From NCBI RefSeq assembly GCF_003590095.1, contig NC_039481.1, positions 8,060,001-8,124,000 of the forward strand: a stretch of 64,000 bases of DNA. The letters run 5' to 3'. The position numbers and the translations under genes are program-made. This DNA is from Trichoplusia ni (lineage: Eukaryota > Arthropoda > Insecta > Lepidoptera > Noctuidae). The notes beneath the pieces are model-generated. The model had not been told where the DNA came from. It saw only the letters and a list, made by a program, of their open reading frames with translations, and searched no databases. This document shows, in pieces, positions 39,101 to 48,768 of this stretch (the first letter of the stretch is position 1; every line of letters starts with the position of its first letter).

Positions 39101-42100
39101 CAAATATTGAAATAGCAATTTTAAAACATTCGAATTAAATAATATATGGTACAACATACACTTAATAACATTTATTAAAAATTTTGTTTGTCTGTTTTCC
39201 GGCTAATATATCAAATGGCTGGACCGATTTTGACGAGTGCTAGCTACCTGCCAATATAGGCAGGTAGCTGTTGTAATACCGACTACCTTGGGCTACCTTA
39301 ATTTAGGGGGAAAAATAGGATTTTTCGTTAATTCTGCGCCGACGAAGAGGCGAATTTAGCTAGCGTAAAATAGAAAACTAACAAACGACGGTTTTTAATT
39401 TAATTTTTGCATATTTATTTTTGCTATATATATATACTTTCCATTGCAGATTTATTCAACAAAAACTAGAGAGGGCCACAGTTCAAGAGAAGCAAATGGT
39501 ATTCAATGAAATAATTGGTGCAGCATATAGCCTAATGACAGATGTTTTTGGAAACTATGTCATACAGAAATTTTTCGAGTTTGGAACTACTGAACAGAAA
39601 ACCACATTAGCACAAAAGGTAAACTCTTCGTATAGTTACATTCAGTTCAGACTGATGTGACTGCGAAAACCAATGAATGTTCTACTTTATCTAAATCTCT
39701 TTTTTTGTTTAAAAAAACGAATCCTCCGGTTAGGAGTTTAATCCTTGTGTCGCGTAAGGTTTCACAAAATCCATTTCATTTCTTATCAAATTTAGATTTT
39801 TCTTTTTAAAATCATTATGAGAAAATTTCGTAAATGTGAACATGGAAGGCCAAATCAATAACGTTAAACCAAATACATTCTTAAATATTTTTTTACATTT
39901 ATATGTTAATGGTTATGGTGTGTATGTTAGGTGCGTGGACATGTTTTGAACCTGGCGCTGCAGATGTACGGCTGTCGCGTGATACAGAAGGCGTTGGAGT
40001 CGATCCCGGCAGAACAGCAGCAAGAAGTGGTGCGAGAACTGGACGGACATGTTCTCAAATGTGTCAAAGACCAGAATGGAAACCATGTTGTAAGTTATTA
40101 TAACTATTATCTTGATCAGCCTATTGTAGTCTTCAGTTGTCCAGTTAAGGTGAAGTGGATGGTCTTATCTCTCTACTATCACCCGCTAAATGGTGTTGCA
40201 GTATTTAGGGATTTAGGGATCCGTACTCTAGATAGATAGATAGATAAAGCATTTATTCTCTAGGTACTAAGGGCAAAAAAAAATAAAGGTACTTAGTCAA
40301 TCTTCTCCGCAAGATCGATATCGATACCCTCATATACTACTTCTTCCTGTTCTTCTGGTACCTCCATCATGTCTACCTACTATTAATACCTTCTCCCCTG
40401 TTACAGTCTAGTAATACTTACTACCACCTCCTGGCACCTCACTCATGACTACTAAAACTGTTCCTCCTGGTACACCTATGTACTGTTACTTCCTAATCAC
40501 CTGATACCAACTTACTACTCGCGAACATTATTTACTTCGAATGCGCCTAACAAAACAACTAAGTGTCTGTAAAATATCACTCTTTTTTGCTTATACAACA
40601 GCTTAGCAATAATGTTCAAATTGGCTGTATTTTGGGTCATGTCCAATAGGGATTCATTAATATATTATTATATAACATTATTCTTGAAAACATCATCAAA
40701 GTAATAAAATTTGTGACTTTTTCTTCGTTACTAGATTTAGTGATAGTTTTATTTTTTCCGATCTGATGTGGAAATCTAGATTCGAAACAAAATTTTTGAA
40801 GACTCCTACTAGGGTAAATACAATATTTTAATACTACTATTTTATTATTCGTTGGTGACATCTTATAAGCTAAGATTTATTTGTAGATCTGGAAAGTTGG
40901 TATGGAAAACCACCACATTGATAGGCCGTACCAGTATTGCGTGTAGCACATAAATATTGTTTTTGATCACGTCTCATTGATAGTTTTTATTATATTTTTA
41001 AATAAGACTGCGAGCCGGCTAGACCCCGCACAAGTGTAAGATCCACAAATACTTGTCCAGCATCAGGTTATGTCACTTGAATCTCCCGCGACACTAGGAA
41101 ATTTGTTAATGGAGCAGTCTTTTTAGAAGAATGTGATGAACAAGTTAGTTTTTAAAATCCTCCAATTTTGTAGGTCTAATAATCATTACCCGACGAAGAT
41201 GAGTTGATAGATTTTATAATGCAACTAGCGACCCGCCCCGGCTCCGCACGGGAGCAATGCTAATATACGCTACGGAATTTCTTTAACGTTCTTTATTAGG
41301 ATAAGCATTCATACCATCGTTATGAAACAATTTTGGAATAAGCGTTTGAACGAAAAATTGAAAATTGCATAATTGTTACAGTAGTCGTATTTATTTTGAT
41401 AAGGATAAGTACTATCTCAACAAAAACAGATTCGAAAAATGTTTTGTTTTGGAATAAAATTAATAGCCAAAAGAATGGTTATGATGAGCGAACCTTAACG
41501 ATAATAATATATGCCCTCGTGGACTCTTTTGTAGATCTTTTTATGGTGTACAAAATTTTGATGTATCTCGTGCAGTTAAGCCAGCGTTGAGAAAGTATAA
41601 AATAAAATGATTACCAAAGAAGTGGTTATTGTGAGTGAACCTTAAAAGATAGAGATAATATCCACTTCTACATATCACACACACTAGTCGCGGACTTTTT
41701 TGTAGATCTCTTTATGGTGTACAATATTGTAGAACATTTTGATGTATCTCGTGCGTTAACCGCATTGCGATGGAAGCGTAAAAAAATTGTTAATACATTT
41801 GAAACCTCTAAATTTGACTGTTCCTCTACTAAATTATGGACAGATTAGACTTAAAAACCATCCTCATGAATCACTTTATCTATTAAAAAAAACCGCATCA
41901 AAATACGTCAAGTAGTTTCAAAGATTTAAGTAGTCAAGGGGAAATAGGGAAAGAAAAAGCGCTTCTGTTTGATAATATGTAGTGATGTACAACTTCTCGA
42001 TTCGAGAGAGATCACATGTTATCACATGATGTTGGGAGATGTATAGTACGATTTTTAATTCGAGTCAGTAAAATGACAATTGCAACTGTCATTTATACAA

Positions 42101-44599
42101 AAAAGGGTGACCCGCTACAATAGTGATGTTTGGAAATCTTACTACGAAGACGACGACAATTAGTCATGCTTTATTTTAATATTTCTCAAAAATTTACTAT
42201 TTCTATTAATTGAGCTTTTATAATTGTAAGTGTATCATCCAACCACTGCATAATGTCAGAATTCATCCAGTTTGGAGTTGGGTGCGCTCGACTTATTTTG
42301 CATGGTAAGGTGCTTCATTTAATACCAGCACCGCATTTGGCTTTAATTTTATAAATTTCAAATTAATATTACATTTCTTTTTTACATTTAAAAATGCTCA
42401 CCGTGTATCTCTTTTGATTAATTATCGTAAATTAAATATTTTTTTATACACCATGATTTTTTACTCGTCTTACAAAAGCAGCCCAGTTCATGTATCCAAT
42501 GACTAAAACACGTTCATGATAAAAAAAGGTATTTATGATGAATAAATTTAAAATGCAATTTTTATTCAATGTTATGATGCAATTCGTTTAAAAAAGCCTT
42601 TATATTTCCAGTTTAACAAAAGAAATAACTTACAATTATGTTGTTTTTAACCTATGCCTACTTATTTTACAATAGAAAAAAAAAATTAAAAAAAAATTAT
42701 GATGCAATTCGTAGTTTTTTAGAAACAGAGCTTTGTTGCGAGCGCGGTCCGAGCCTTGTAACAATGGTGAGGGGCGCGGGCAGTGGCGTTTTTATCATTT
42801 TTATGGGTATATTTCAGATTTCTCTTGTTTAATTTTTGTTCGTACTTATTATCCTAGTTGAAGATAAAAAATAATAATCGCGCCTAGAGGTATTATACGT
42901 CGGATACATGACTGTGCTACTTTTGTAAGACGACTAAAATTCACCGTGTATAAAGCGAATTTGATTTAAATAAAAAAATGTAAATTCGACTAACTAATGA
43001 TTGTAATAAGTCGATTCTAACACATCACTATTTATTTTGAATTAAAAACCTGCCACACTGGAAATGTAATTTTACTGACTCGAATTAAAAATCGGACATT
43101 AAAAAAATCGCTGTGAAACCTGTGCCTGTAGCGATAAAACTTCCAAAATGCATTTTCAAGCCGTTAAGAATTCGGTTGGCAACAATTATTTTTTCGGCGT
43201 TGCCGTTTCGTTTTTCTAAACGCAGGCAGAAACCCCAGCGCCGCAGTCCATTTATAACTAAAGCAAAGAAGTTAATGAGCACTAGATGCTAAACCTTTCG
43301 ACTATTTGCTGGGTCTAGCTTCGTGCCTTCTTAACCTAATGTACATGAAAATTTAACATATATGCTTCAATTATTAAAAAATATGGTTTGAAAATTTAAT
43401 CGCGCACACAATGTAGCGGACATAATATTATAGTATAAATAGTATAAAGCTTAACAGTTTGAACATACTTCTCTAATCCCTTGTGCTTCAAATCTATTAA
43501 TTAATGTCAGGAACAATAAACAAGATCAACTCATCCAGTATCCACCTTCATATAGTAACTTTTTAGTCTTTTTACAATAAATTGTTTTTGTTTTTTTTTT
43601 TAATTGTTCGTATAATTCGATTATAAAGACAAGCTATCTTGCTTTTTAAAGGTACAAAAATGTATCGAATGCGTGGAACCAACGGCTCTTCAATTTATAA
43701 TCAACGCATTTGCGGGACAAGTGTACGCCTTATCCACGCACCCGTACGGCTGCCGCGTCATTCAGCGCATCTTGGAGCACTGCACGCCCGAGCAGACGGC
43801 ACCCGTATTGAGCGAACTGCACGCCCACACCGATCAGCTCATACAGGTAAACATCATCTCCGTAATGTCTCGATTACGTTTAAAAACTAATATTAGAGCA
43901 TCAGCAATAAAAAAAATGATGTGTATTATGATAGTATATGTAGAGATACTTATATGTGGAGCGAGTTGGGGCTAAGTTGACCGTATGCGCAGGACCAGTA
44001 CGGCAACTACGTGGTGCAGCACGTGCTGGAGCACGGCGCGGCCGAGGACCGCTCGCGGCTCGTGGCCGGCGTGCGCGGCAAGGTGCTGCAGCTGTCGCAG
44101 CACAAGTTCGCGTCCAACGTGGTCGAGAAGTGCGTGTCGCACGCCACGCGCAACGAGCGCGCGCTACTCATCGACGAGCTCTGCGGCTTCAACGACAAGT
44201 ACGTGCAGCGATTCGACTCACACACCTTGCTTACTTTACAACTATATTTACAACATTTATATTTCTATTAATCAGTTTGTATGCTCATCTTCGATTAGAG
44301 CAGTGCAGTTTTACTTTACCATACTATAATTGAAGTGATATGAATAACAATTATTTATAATTTTCAGTGCACTACATGTTATGATGAAGGATCAGTACGC
44401 GAACTATGTGGTACAAAAGATGATTGACGTAGCAGAACCGACGCAGCGAAAAGTATTGATGCACAAGATCCGACCGCACATCGGCTCGCTGCGCAAGTAC
44501 ACTTACGGGAAACACATCATCGCCAAGCTGGAGAAGTTTTTCATGAAGGCGCCGGAGCTGGGGCCAATCGGACCGCCGCCGCCCAATCCTGTGCTGTAG
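35619..44599 (+). CDS. pum: Pumilio, PUF-family RNA-binding translational repressor (5' part not in window)
   Basis: Coding exons are 35619-36141, 37537-37720, 38119-38216, 38532-38733, 39450-39618, 39931-40089, 43652-43846, 43993-44198 and 44368-44599. All join in phase with GT-AG borders, giving 655 codons plus stop. Residues 1-300 are a low-complexity region rich in Gln, Ala, Pro and Gly; residues about 301-650 are the Pumilio homology domain. The eight PUM repeats carry base-contact signatures in order SR..Q, NY..Q, CR..Q, NH..Q, CR..Q, NY..Q, SN..E, NY..Q, the set that reads UGUANAUA. The cytoplasmic protein binds that element in mRNA 3' UTRs with partners such as Nanos and Brat and recruits deadenylation. 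The first exon starts in phase 0 inside the protein (QLFRSQ), so upstream exons exist: at 20219 or outside the window. Identity is very secure. Confidence 0.97.
37537..37720 (+). CDS. pum: pum coding exon b
   Basis: The acceptor is TTTCAG|GCG and the donor ACAG|GTGCTG. Read in the frame set by the previous exon it gives ARRDSLE…ARKWGPSPLSPP…VSAAPGAETAKYR. The last stretch closely matches the SAAPGAEAKYR segment of vertebrate PUM1, which confirms the frame. The exon is very GC-rich (CpG-dense) compared with its AT-rich introns. Confidence 0.92.
38119..38216 (+). CDS. pum: pum coding exon c
   Basis: The acceptor is CCTTTCAG|AGCC and the donor ATATCAG|GTCTGT. It encodes the serine-rich segment NGMFGSSSSLLSKLSGVGT, equivalent to the MFGS.SS segment of Drosophila Pumilio. 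If the donor is ignored, the frame stays open for 21 more codons to a stop at 38279-38281, followed by two AATAAA hexamers, so a truncated isoform is conceivable. Confidence 0.92.
38532..38733 (+). CDS. pum: pum coding exon d (start of PUF domain)
   Basis: The acceptor is ATACATACAG|AG and the donor TTCAAG|GTGAGA. A Gly/Val repeat (alternating GVG) precedes GRSRLLEDFRNN, the hallmark start of the Pumilio homology domain, and repeat 1 (HIVEFSQDQHGSR) continues into the next exon. Confidence 0.96.
39165..39410. repeat. Degenerate interspersed repeat in pum intron
   Basis: The sequence TTTGTTTGTCTGTTTTCCGG, then ATGGCTGGACCGATTTTGACG and TTCTGCGCCGACGAAGAGGCG, resembles the abundant short lepidopteran interspersed elements. 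An internal near-palindrome, CTACCTGCCAATATAGGCAGGTAG, lies around 39243-39267. Confidence 0.45.
39450..39618 (+). CDS. pum: pum coding exon e (PUM repeats 1-2)
   Basis: The acceptor is CCATTGCAG and the donor AAAAG|GTAAAC. It completes repeat 1 (FIQQKLERA) and encodes repeat 2 with DVFGNYVIQKFFEFG, whose N-Y-Q triad reads uridine. Confidence 0.97.
39931..40089 (+). CDS. pum: pum coding exon f (PUM repeats 3-4)
   Basis: The acceptor is GTATGTTAG|GTGCG and the donor CATGTT|GTAAGT. It encodes RGHVLNLALQMYGCRVIQKA (repeat 3) and ELDGHVLKCVKDQNGNHV (repeat 4). It is followed by the largest intron within the proven coding part (3.56 kb), full of repeats. Confidence 0.97.
40193..40371 (-). repeat. 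Decayed retroelement fragment with an acidic ORF end
   Basis: Within pumilio intron 40090-43651, a TAGATAGATAGATA stretch and an A-rich run (40210-40290) adjoin a minus-strand open segment at about 40295-40371. This segment reads MMEVPEEQEEVVYEGIDIDL and a few more codons before a stop. I interpret it as the 3' end of a retroelement ORF. The family is not identified. Confidence 0.3.
41200..41960. repeat. Degenerate retroposon 3' region with an internal duplication
   Basis: The motif TTTTTTGTAGATCT(C/T)TTTATGGTGTACAA followed by TTTTGATGTATCTCGTGC appears near 41526-41578 and again near 41697-41757, each preceded by GAACCTTAA. An imperfect unit of about 150 bp is thus duplicated in tandem. 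CCGCATCAAAATACGTCAAG at about 41893 resembles a non-LTR retrotransposon 3' UTR motif. No open frame remains. Confidence 0.5.
42049..43095. mobile_element. About 1 kb DNA transposon with long terminal inverted repeats
   Basis: CGATTTTTAATTCGAGTCAG and the bases after it (42049-42074) are matched in reverse complement at 43069-43095. Further inside, AATAGTGATGT at about 42119 is mirrored by ACATCACTATT near 43021, so the inverted arms extend for about 75 bp with mismatches. I see no transposase. It lies in pumilio intron 40090-43651 and carries a nested poly(A) insertion at 42588-42696. Confidence 0.65.
42572..42712 (+). mobile_element. Short poly(A)-tailed retro-insertion with 16 bp target-site duplication
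   Basis: The 16-mer TTATGATGCAATTCGT is present at 42572-42587 and 42697-42712. Between them are 109 bp ending in an A-rich run (about 42676-42696), the structure left by target-primed reverse transcription of a short or strongly 5'-truncated RNA. The body is not recognisable as a known SINE. Confidence 0.7.
43652..43846 (+). CDS. pum: pum coding exon g (PUM repeats 4-5)
   Basis: The acceptor is TTTTTAAAG|GTAC and the donor ATACAG|GTAAAC. It encodes VQKCIECVEPTALQFIINAF, then THPYGCRVIQRILEHC (repeat 5, C-R-Q triad for adenine) and HAHTDQLIQ. Confidence 0.97.
43993..44198 (+). CDS. pum: pum coding exon h (PUM repeats 6-7)
   Basis: The acceptor is GTATGCGCAG and the donor GACAA|GTACGT. It encodes DQYGNYVVQHVLEHG (repeat 6) and QHKFASNVVEKCVSHA (repeat 7; S-N-E triad, the only repeat reading guanine). 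GC content is high in this exon. Confidence 0.97.
44368..44599 (+). CDS. pum: pum last coding exon (PUM repeat 8 and C-terminus)
   Basis: The acceptor is ATTTTCAG|TGC. It encodes LHVMMKDQYANYVVQKMIDV (repeat 8), RKYTYGKHIIAKLEKFF and a short tail GPIGPPPPNPVL before TAG at 44597-44599. The tail resembles vertebrate PUM proteins (…LGPI.GPP) more than the Gly-rich Drosophila end. Confidence 0.97.
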
Positions 44600-45800
44600 T
44601 CTGTGTAAAGTATTAAACGTCCGCGGGTGTAGGCTGATGCGACGGCGCGGGTATCGCCCGCCTATTATAAATTTTGTGAATATTTGCGATTGTACATTTG
44701 TAACTATAGAGCTCGTCGCTTCGTCGCCCGCTGCCCGCCGCAGCTGGCGGCAGCGCGGCGGGCGCCCTGTACATACCGTAGCGGCTGACTGATGTACAGA
44801 ACGATACGATATACTGTATACTGTAACAATAGTTGTACAGCGTCGACGCCGACTCCGGTGCTCGGCCGTCGCGTCACCGCGGCGTAGCGTTTATTGCGTT
44901 TCTAGCTCTTAAGTGTTCTAGTATTATTCGTTGTTCGTATGAATCTATGTATAAATATTTGAACGTCTCTCATTCTCGTGTAATTTATGAATCGAAGGAA
45001 AGCGGCGGTTCTGCGGACCCCGGCGTTTCCATAATTTTAGCTCGTTGTAGATTTACTATTAGCTGGGCTAGGGGACCTTGAATCTTCTGAAGCGATAAAG
45101 AGATGCCGCAGGCAGTTCTGGACAATCGGCACTATAGTCGTGATTATTATATTATTATTTTGTACTATTCTTCAAGTCAAGCTCTCGTTTAAGTTATAAA
45201 CCGGCTTTTAAATCGTACATAGCTTATCTCGTTTAGTGCCGGAGTGTATAGTTCGTCGATTATAATTTTGTGAAAATGATATTTTTGTATATTTTTATGT
45301 AATTAATTTAAGTTATTTAGTTAATGAGTCTCCGAAAATGATCGGAGCGAGCGCTTACGAGTGGGCGATGCTTTTGTTATAGTGTAAGCGCAGCAGTGTC
45401 CCGCGCTGCGCGTAGGTTATAGTGATGATTGTAAAGTCCTGTACTGATAGTTGTAGTCCCGAGGTCTACCTTGCCGGTTGCACGTCACAAGCGTAGCTAC
45501 TCCTCATTCCCCCTGTGTAATTAATTTTTATAGGAAGCGTAGTTTCCTACGACACCTCAAGATTTTTTACGTTTAGATGTAATTGAAAATAAAATTATTG
45601 TATATGGCTGTACAAAAATGTTAACAAAAAATGATTTGTAAAACCCGTATGTGATGGAATAAGGCGAGACGTTGAGAACGGCGAGGTTTGACTGATCGCG
45701 GTTCTGTACGTCACGTCTTGTAGGTTGTACTAGATAACATTTATATGATGATCCATCTATTTAGACATTAATTACAATAAAGCATTTCTGTAATAATATT
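44600..45800 (+). other. pum: pum 3' UTR with poly(A) signal
   Basis: This stretch of about 1.2 kb after the stop has no coding frame and ends with AATAAA at 45776-45781 followed by a T-rich sequence, a good poly(A) site. It contains one perfect Pumilio element at 44768-44775 and near-matches (TGTATATT, TGTACATT, TGTAGATT). The mature end near 45800 is inferred. Confidence 0.8.
44768..44775 (+). promoter_or_regulatory. pum: Pumilio response element in pum's own 3' UTR
   Basis: TGTACATA matches the UGUANAUA consensus exactly, 169 bases after the pumilio stop codon. The PUF domain encoded upstream has exactly the residue triads that read this sequence. Autoregulation is known for Pumilio proteins in other animals; here it is inferred. 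Confidence 0.7.
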
Positions 45801-46365
45801 ACAAAGAATACGTAGTTTTATTCAAAAACTCTCAACATACATAAGCTCCCAAGTTCCTACAACAATATAATATGAGGTAAGTCCGGTTGCAGACGCGAAA
45901 AGCTAAGTCTAAATCTTCAGGAAACTAAAACCGTTCTTGACCATGAACGCTGGATGGAGGAAAGTAACGCTGATACCGCGATATCCGATAGCGCATAGGA
46001 TAGTATTAACCGCGCTTTTATTAACTGCACTTTATGTTTGTAACCGAATATACAATAATTGCTCTTTTAAAGATATAAGATATTGAGAAAGAACACTACC
46101 TCAACGCTTCGCTTATCAGAACGTAAAATTAGAATTCTCCGAAATTGAACAAATAATAAAGATCAATTCGAAAAATGTAGAATAAAATTTAATTTTATTC
46201 AATTTGCAGAATAAGAGTTGTTAACCTTTGTATAACTTGCATCTATAGTCGTCAAAGCAGAAATTGATGCTAATTATAATTACTAATTTATTTTTTACCG
46301 ATTTGGACAATATTGACAAATTTCGGAGTTTTAATTTCAGAAATTCAGAATTTTATACATATAAT

Positions 46366-46664
46366 ATAACTAGCTTGTTGCCCGCGACTTCGTCCGCGTT
46401 GTTAGAAGATAAAAGTTAGGAATTTTTGAACGAAAGCCCTCGGAAGTTTAATATTTTTCCCCGTTTTTGCCACATTTTCCACTGTATCTTCGCTCCTATT
46501 AGTTGCAGCGTGATGTTATATAGCCTAAAACCTTCCCCGATTAATGGTCTATTGAACACAAAAGATTTTTTCAATTCGAACCAGTACCTGAGATTAGCGC
46601 ATTCAAACAAACCAATAAACTCTTCAGCTTTATATATTAGTATACATACAATTGTAGAAAAGTG
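46366..46664. repeat. Interspersed repeat beside the LINE insertion
   Basis: ACTAGCTTGTTGCCCGCGAC, then TTCGTCCGCG and a long tail ending AACTCTTCAGCTTTATATATTAG. The tail part (about 46540-46640) recurs in reverse complement at 52690-52795. The element had inserted before the LINE, which landed in its 3' flank. Confidence 0.65.
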
Positions 46665-46678
46665 AAAACTGTATCATC

Positions 46679-47101
46679 TCAGCCTATCGCCGTCCACTGC
46701 TGAACGTAGGCCTCCCCCAAAGAGCGCCAACCATCCCGGTCCTGGGCAGCCCGCATCCATCCGCTGCCAGCCACCTTCTTCAAATCATCGGTCCATCGTG
46801 CCGCAGGACGTCCTACACTACGTTTGCCTAAACGTGGTCTCCACTCTAACACGTGTCTGCTCCATCGACCGTCTGTCCGTCTGCAGACATGGCCGGCCCA
46901 TTTCCACTTCAGCGTGCTGATTCTGCGAGCAATATCGGTAACTTTGGTTCTCTGGCGGATGACTTCGTTACGAATTTTATCCACCAGAGATACCCCGAGC
47001 ATCGCTCTCTCCATCGCACGCTGAGCAACCTTGAATTTATGGACCAGGCCCACGGTGAGTGTCCACGTTTCAGCTCCATACGTCATTACGGGTAGGACGC
47101 A
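46679..47101 (-). pseudogene. LINE reverse-transcriptase C-terminal segment (3' part)
   Basis: Of the 141 codons including the stop, the first are CVLPVMTYGAETWTL, followed by RRTDGRWSRHVLEWRPR and SVGRPAARWTDDLKKVAG, ending EAYVQQWTAIG. This is the conserved C-terminal region of lepidopteran RTE proteins. It is open throughout but cut off from the catalytic part by the inversion, so it is not expressed as a complete protein. Confidence 0.88.
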
Positions 47102-47102
47102 C

Positions 47103-48758
47103 CGATTGATGAAGTCAACTCTCAGACCAACCCTGCCCCAGGTCGAGGCTGGCTGCGAAAGCTTCCAGTTGGAGCTACGAAATCGATTCGCTATGTTGGA
47201 AACTACTCAGGATATTAACGACGCCACCGATTGTCTGGTACGGGTTGTCCGTGAGGTGGGCTATAAGTATTTTCGACCGATGAGTAATGGACGCAAGTCG
47301 GCACTCACCAGCGAGACCCTGGAATTGATGAGGAAACGGCGAGAAAACATAAACGCAACACCGTCTGAGCGTCAGGTACTTAACAGGGAGATAAAAAAGC
47401 TGATAAGACGCGATACTCGGCGTGCGAATACCCGATCCATTGAGCAAGCTATAGAGCGGAACCAAGGCTCAAAAGTATTTTCCAAGGCTCATATCTCCCG
47501 TTGTCACCTGACAAAACTCAGTACGTCACAGGGCACTACCGTTACCTCGAAGCCAGAGATACTCGCTGAAGTCGAAAAGTATTATGGGGACTTATACTCA
47601 CCAAAATCGAGCCCGCCCCAAGCACACAGCGCGGATGACCCACGAGCCAGACTTACACGCCACCTTACAGACGAGCTTCCCGACATTGACATGGGTGAGA
47701 TTAGAATAGCTCTCGGACAGCTACACAACAACAAAGCTCCGGGAGATGACGGAATAACCACTGAGCTGCTCAAGGCAGGTGGAACACCTGTCTTGACAGA
47801 GCTTGTTAAGCTCTTCAATTCCGTCATCCATACTGGCATAACACCGGAGGCATGGAGCAGAAGCGTGGTGGTATTATTTTTCAAAAAAGGCGATAATACG
47901 CGGCTTGAAAATTACCGCCCCATTTCACTTCTGAGCCATGTGTATAAGCTGTTCTCGAGGGTTATCTCGAATCGTCTCGCCCAAAAGTTCGATGACTTCC
48001 AGCCACCGGAGCAGGCCGGGTTTCGAAAAGGCTACAGCACCGTGGACCACATACATACGCTAAGGCAAATTATACAGAAGACAGAGGAGTATAATCAACC
48101 TCTATGCCTAGCGTATGTGGACTACGAAAAAGCCTTTGACACCGTCGAGACCTGGGCTGTGATGGAATCCATGCAGAGATGTCTCGTGGACTGCCGATAT
48201 GTCGAGGTGCTGAGGTGTTTGTACAAGGCCGCGACAATGACCGTTCAAGTACAAGAACAGAGCACAAAACCAATCCAATTGCGTCGAGGAATAAGACAGG
48301 GAGACGTAATCTCTCCGAAACTGTTTACAAACGCATTGGAGGACGTTTTTAAAACGCTTGATTGGAAAGGACGGGGATTGAACATCAACGGTCAGTACAT
48401 CTCACACCTGCGATTTGCAGAGGACATAGTCATCATGGCGGAATCTCTGCAGGAGTTGGAGGTGATGCTTAACGGCCTAAGCGATTCTTCGCGACGTGTG
48501 GGTCTCGGAATGAACCTAAATAAAACTAAAGTCATGTACAATGGCCTTGTTCTTCCGAGACCCGTGGTCGTAAATGGCGCTGCTCTCGAGGTTGTGCAAG
48601 AATACATATATCTTGGCCAAACCATCCAACTGGGGCGACACAACTTCGAGAAGGAAGCGAGCAGAAGAATACGTTTGGGCTGGGCAGCATTCGGGAAGCT
48701 ACGTCATATCTTTGAATCATCGATACCACAATCCCTTAAGACCAGGGTCTTTAACCAG
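47103..48758 (+). pseudogene. LINE reverse-transcriptase domain (inverted 5' part)
   Basis: Of the 552 open codons, the RT palm motifs are YVDYEKAFD (48114-48140, motif A), RRGIRQGDVISPKLF (motif B) and LRFAEDIVIMA (motif C at 48414-48425). NNKAPGDDGI and RPISLLSHVYKLF are also conserved. Motif C reads F-A-E-D where active elements have F-A-D-D, so the first catalytic aspartate is glutamate. The frame runs past the breakpoint for three more codons to TGA. The apparent start further upstream lies in the inverted 3' segment and is not a true N-terminus. Confidence 0.9.
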
Positions 48759-48768
48759 AAAACTGTAT

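Larger units (their letters stand above)
46665..48768 (-). mobile_element. RTE-clade LINE insertion with internal 5' inversion (twin-priming structure)
   Basis: A 10 bp target-site duplication, AAAACTGTAT, flanks the unit at 46665-46674 and 48759-48768. On the minus strand, 47101 to 46675 holds the 3' part of the element: the RT-protein C-terminus, a stop, and the 3' end. 47102-48758 holds the upstream part in the opposite orientation, coding on the plus strand. The two coding pieces meet at consecutive residues (…RVFNQ and CVLPVMTYG…), so nothing was lost at the inversion breakpoint. The endonuclease domain is absent (5' truncation). The protein resembles the RTE elements of Heliconius and Bombyx. 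It cannot move autonomously. Confidence 0.9.
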
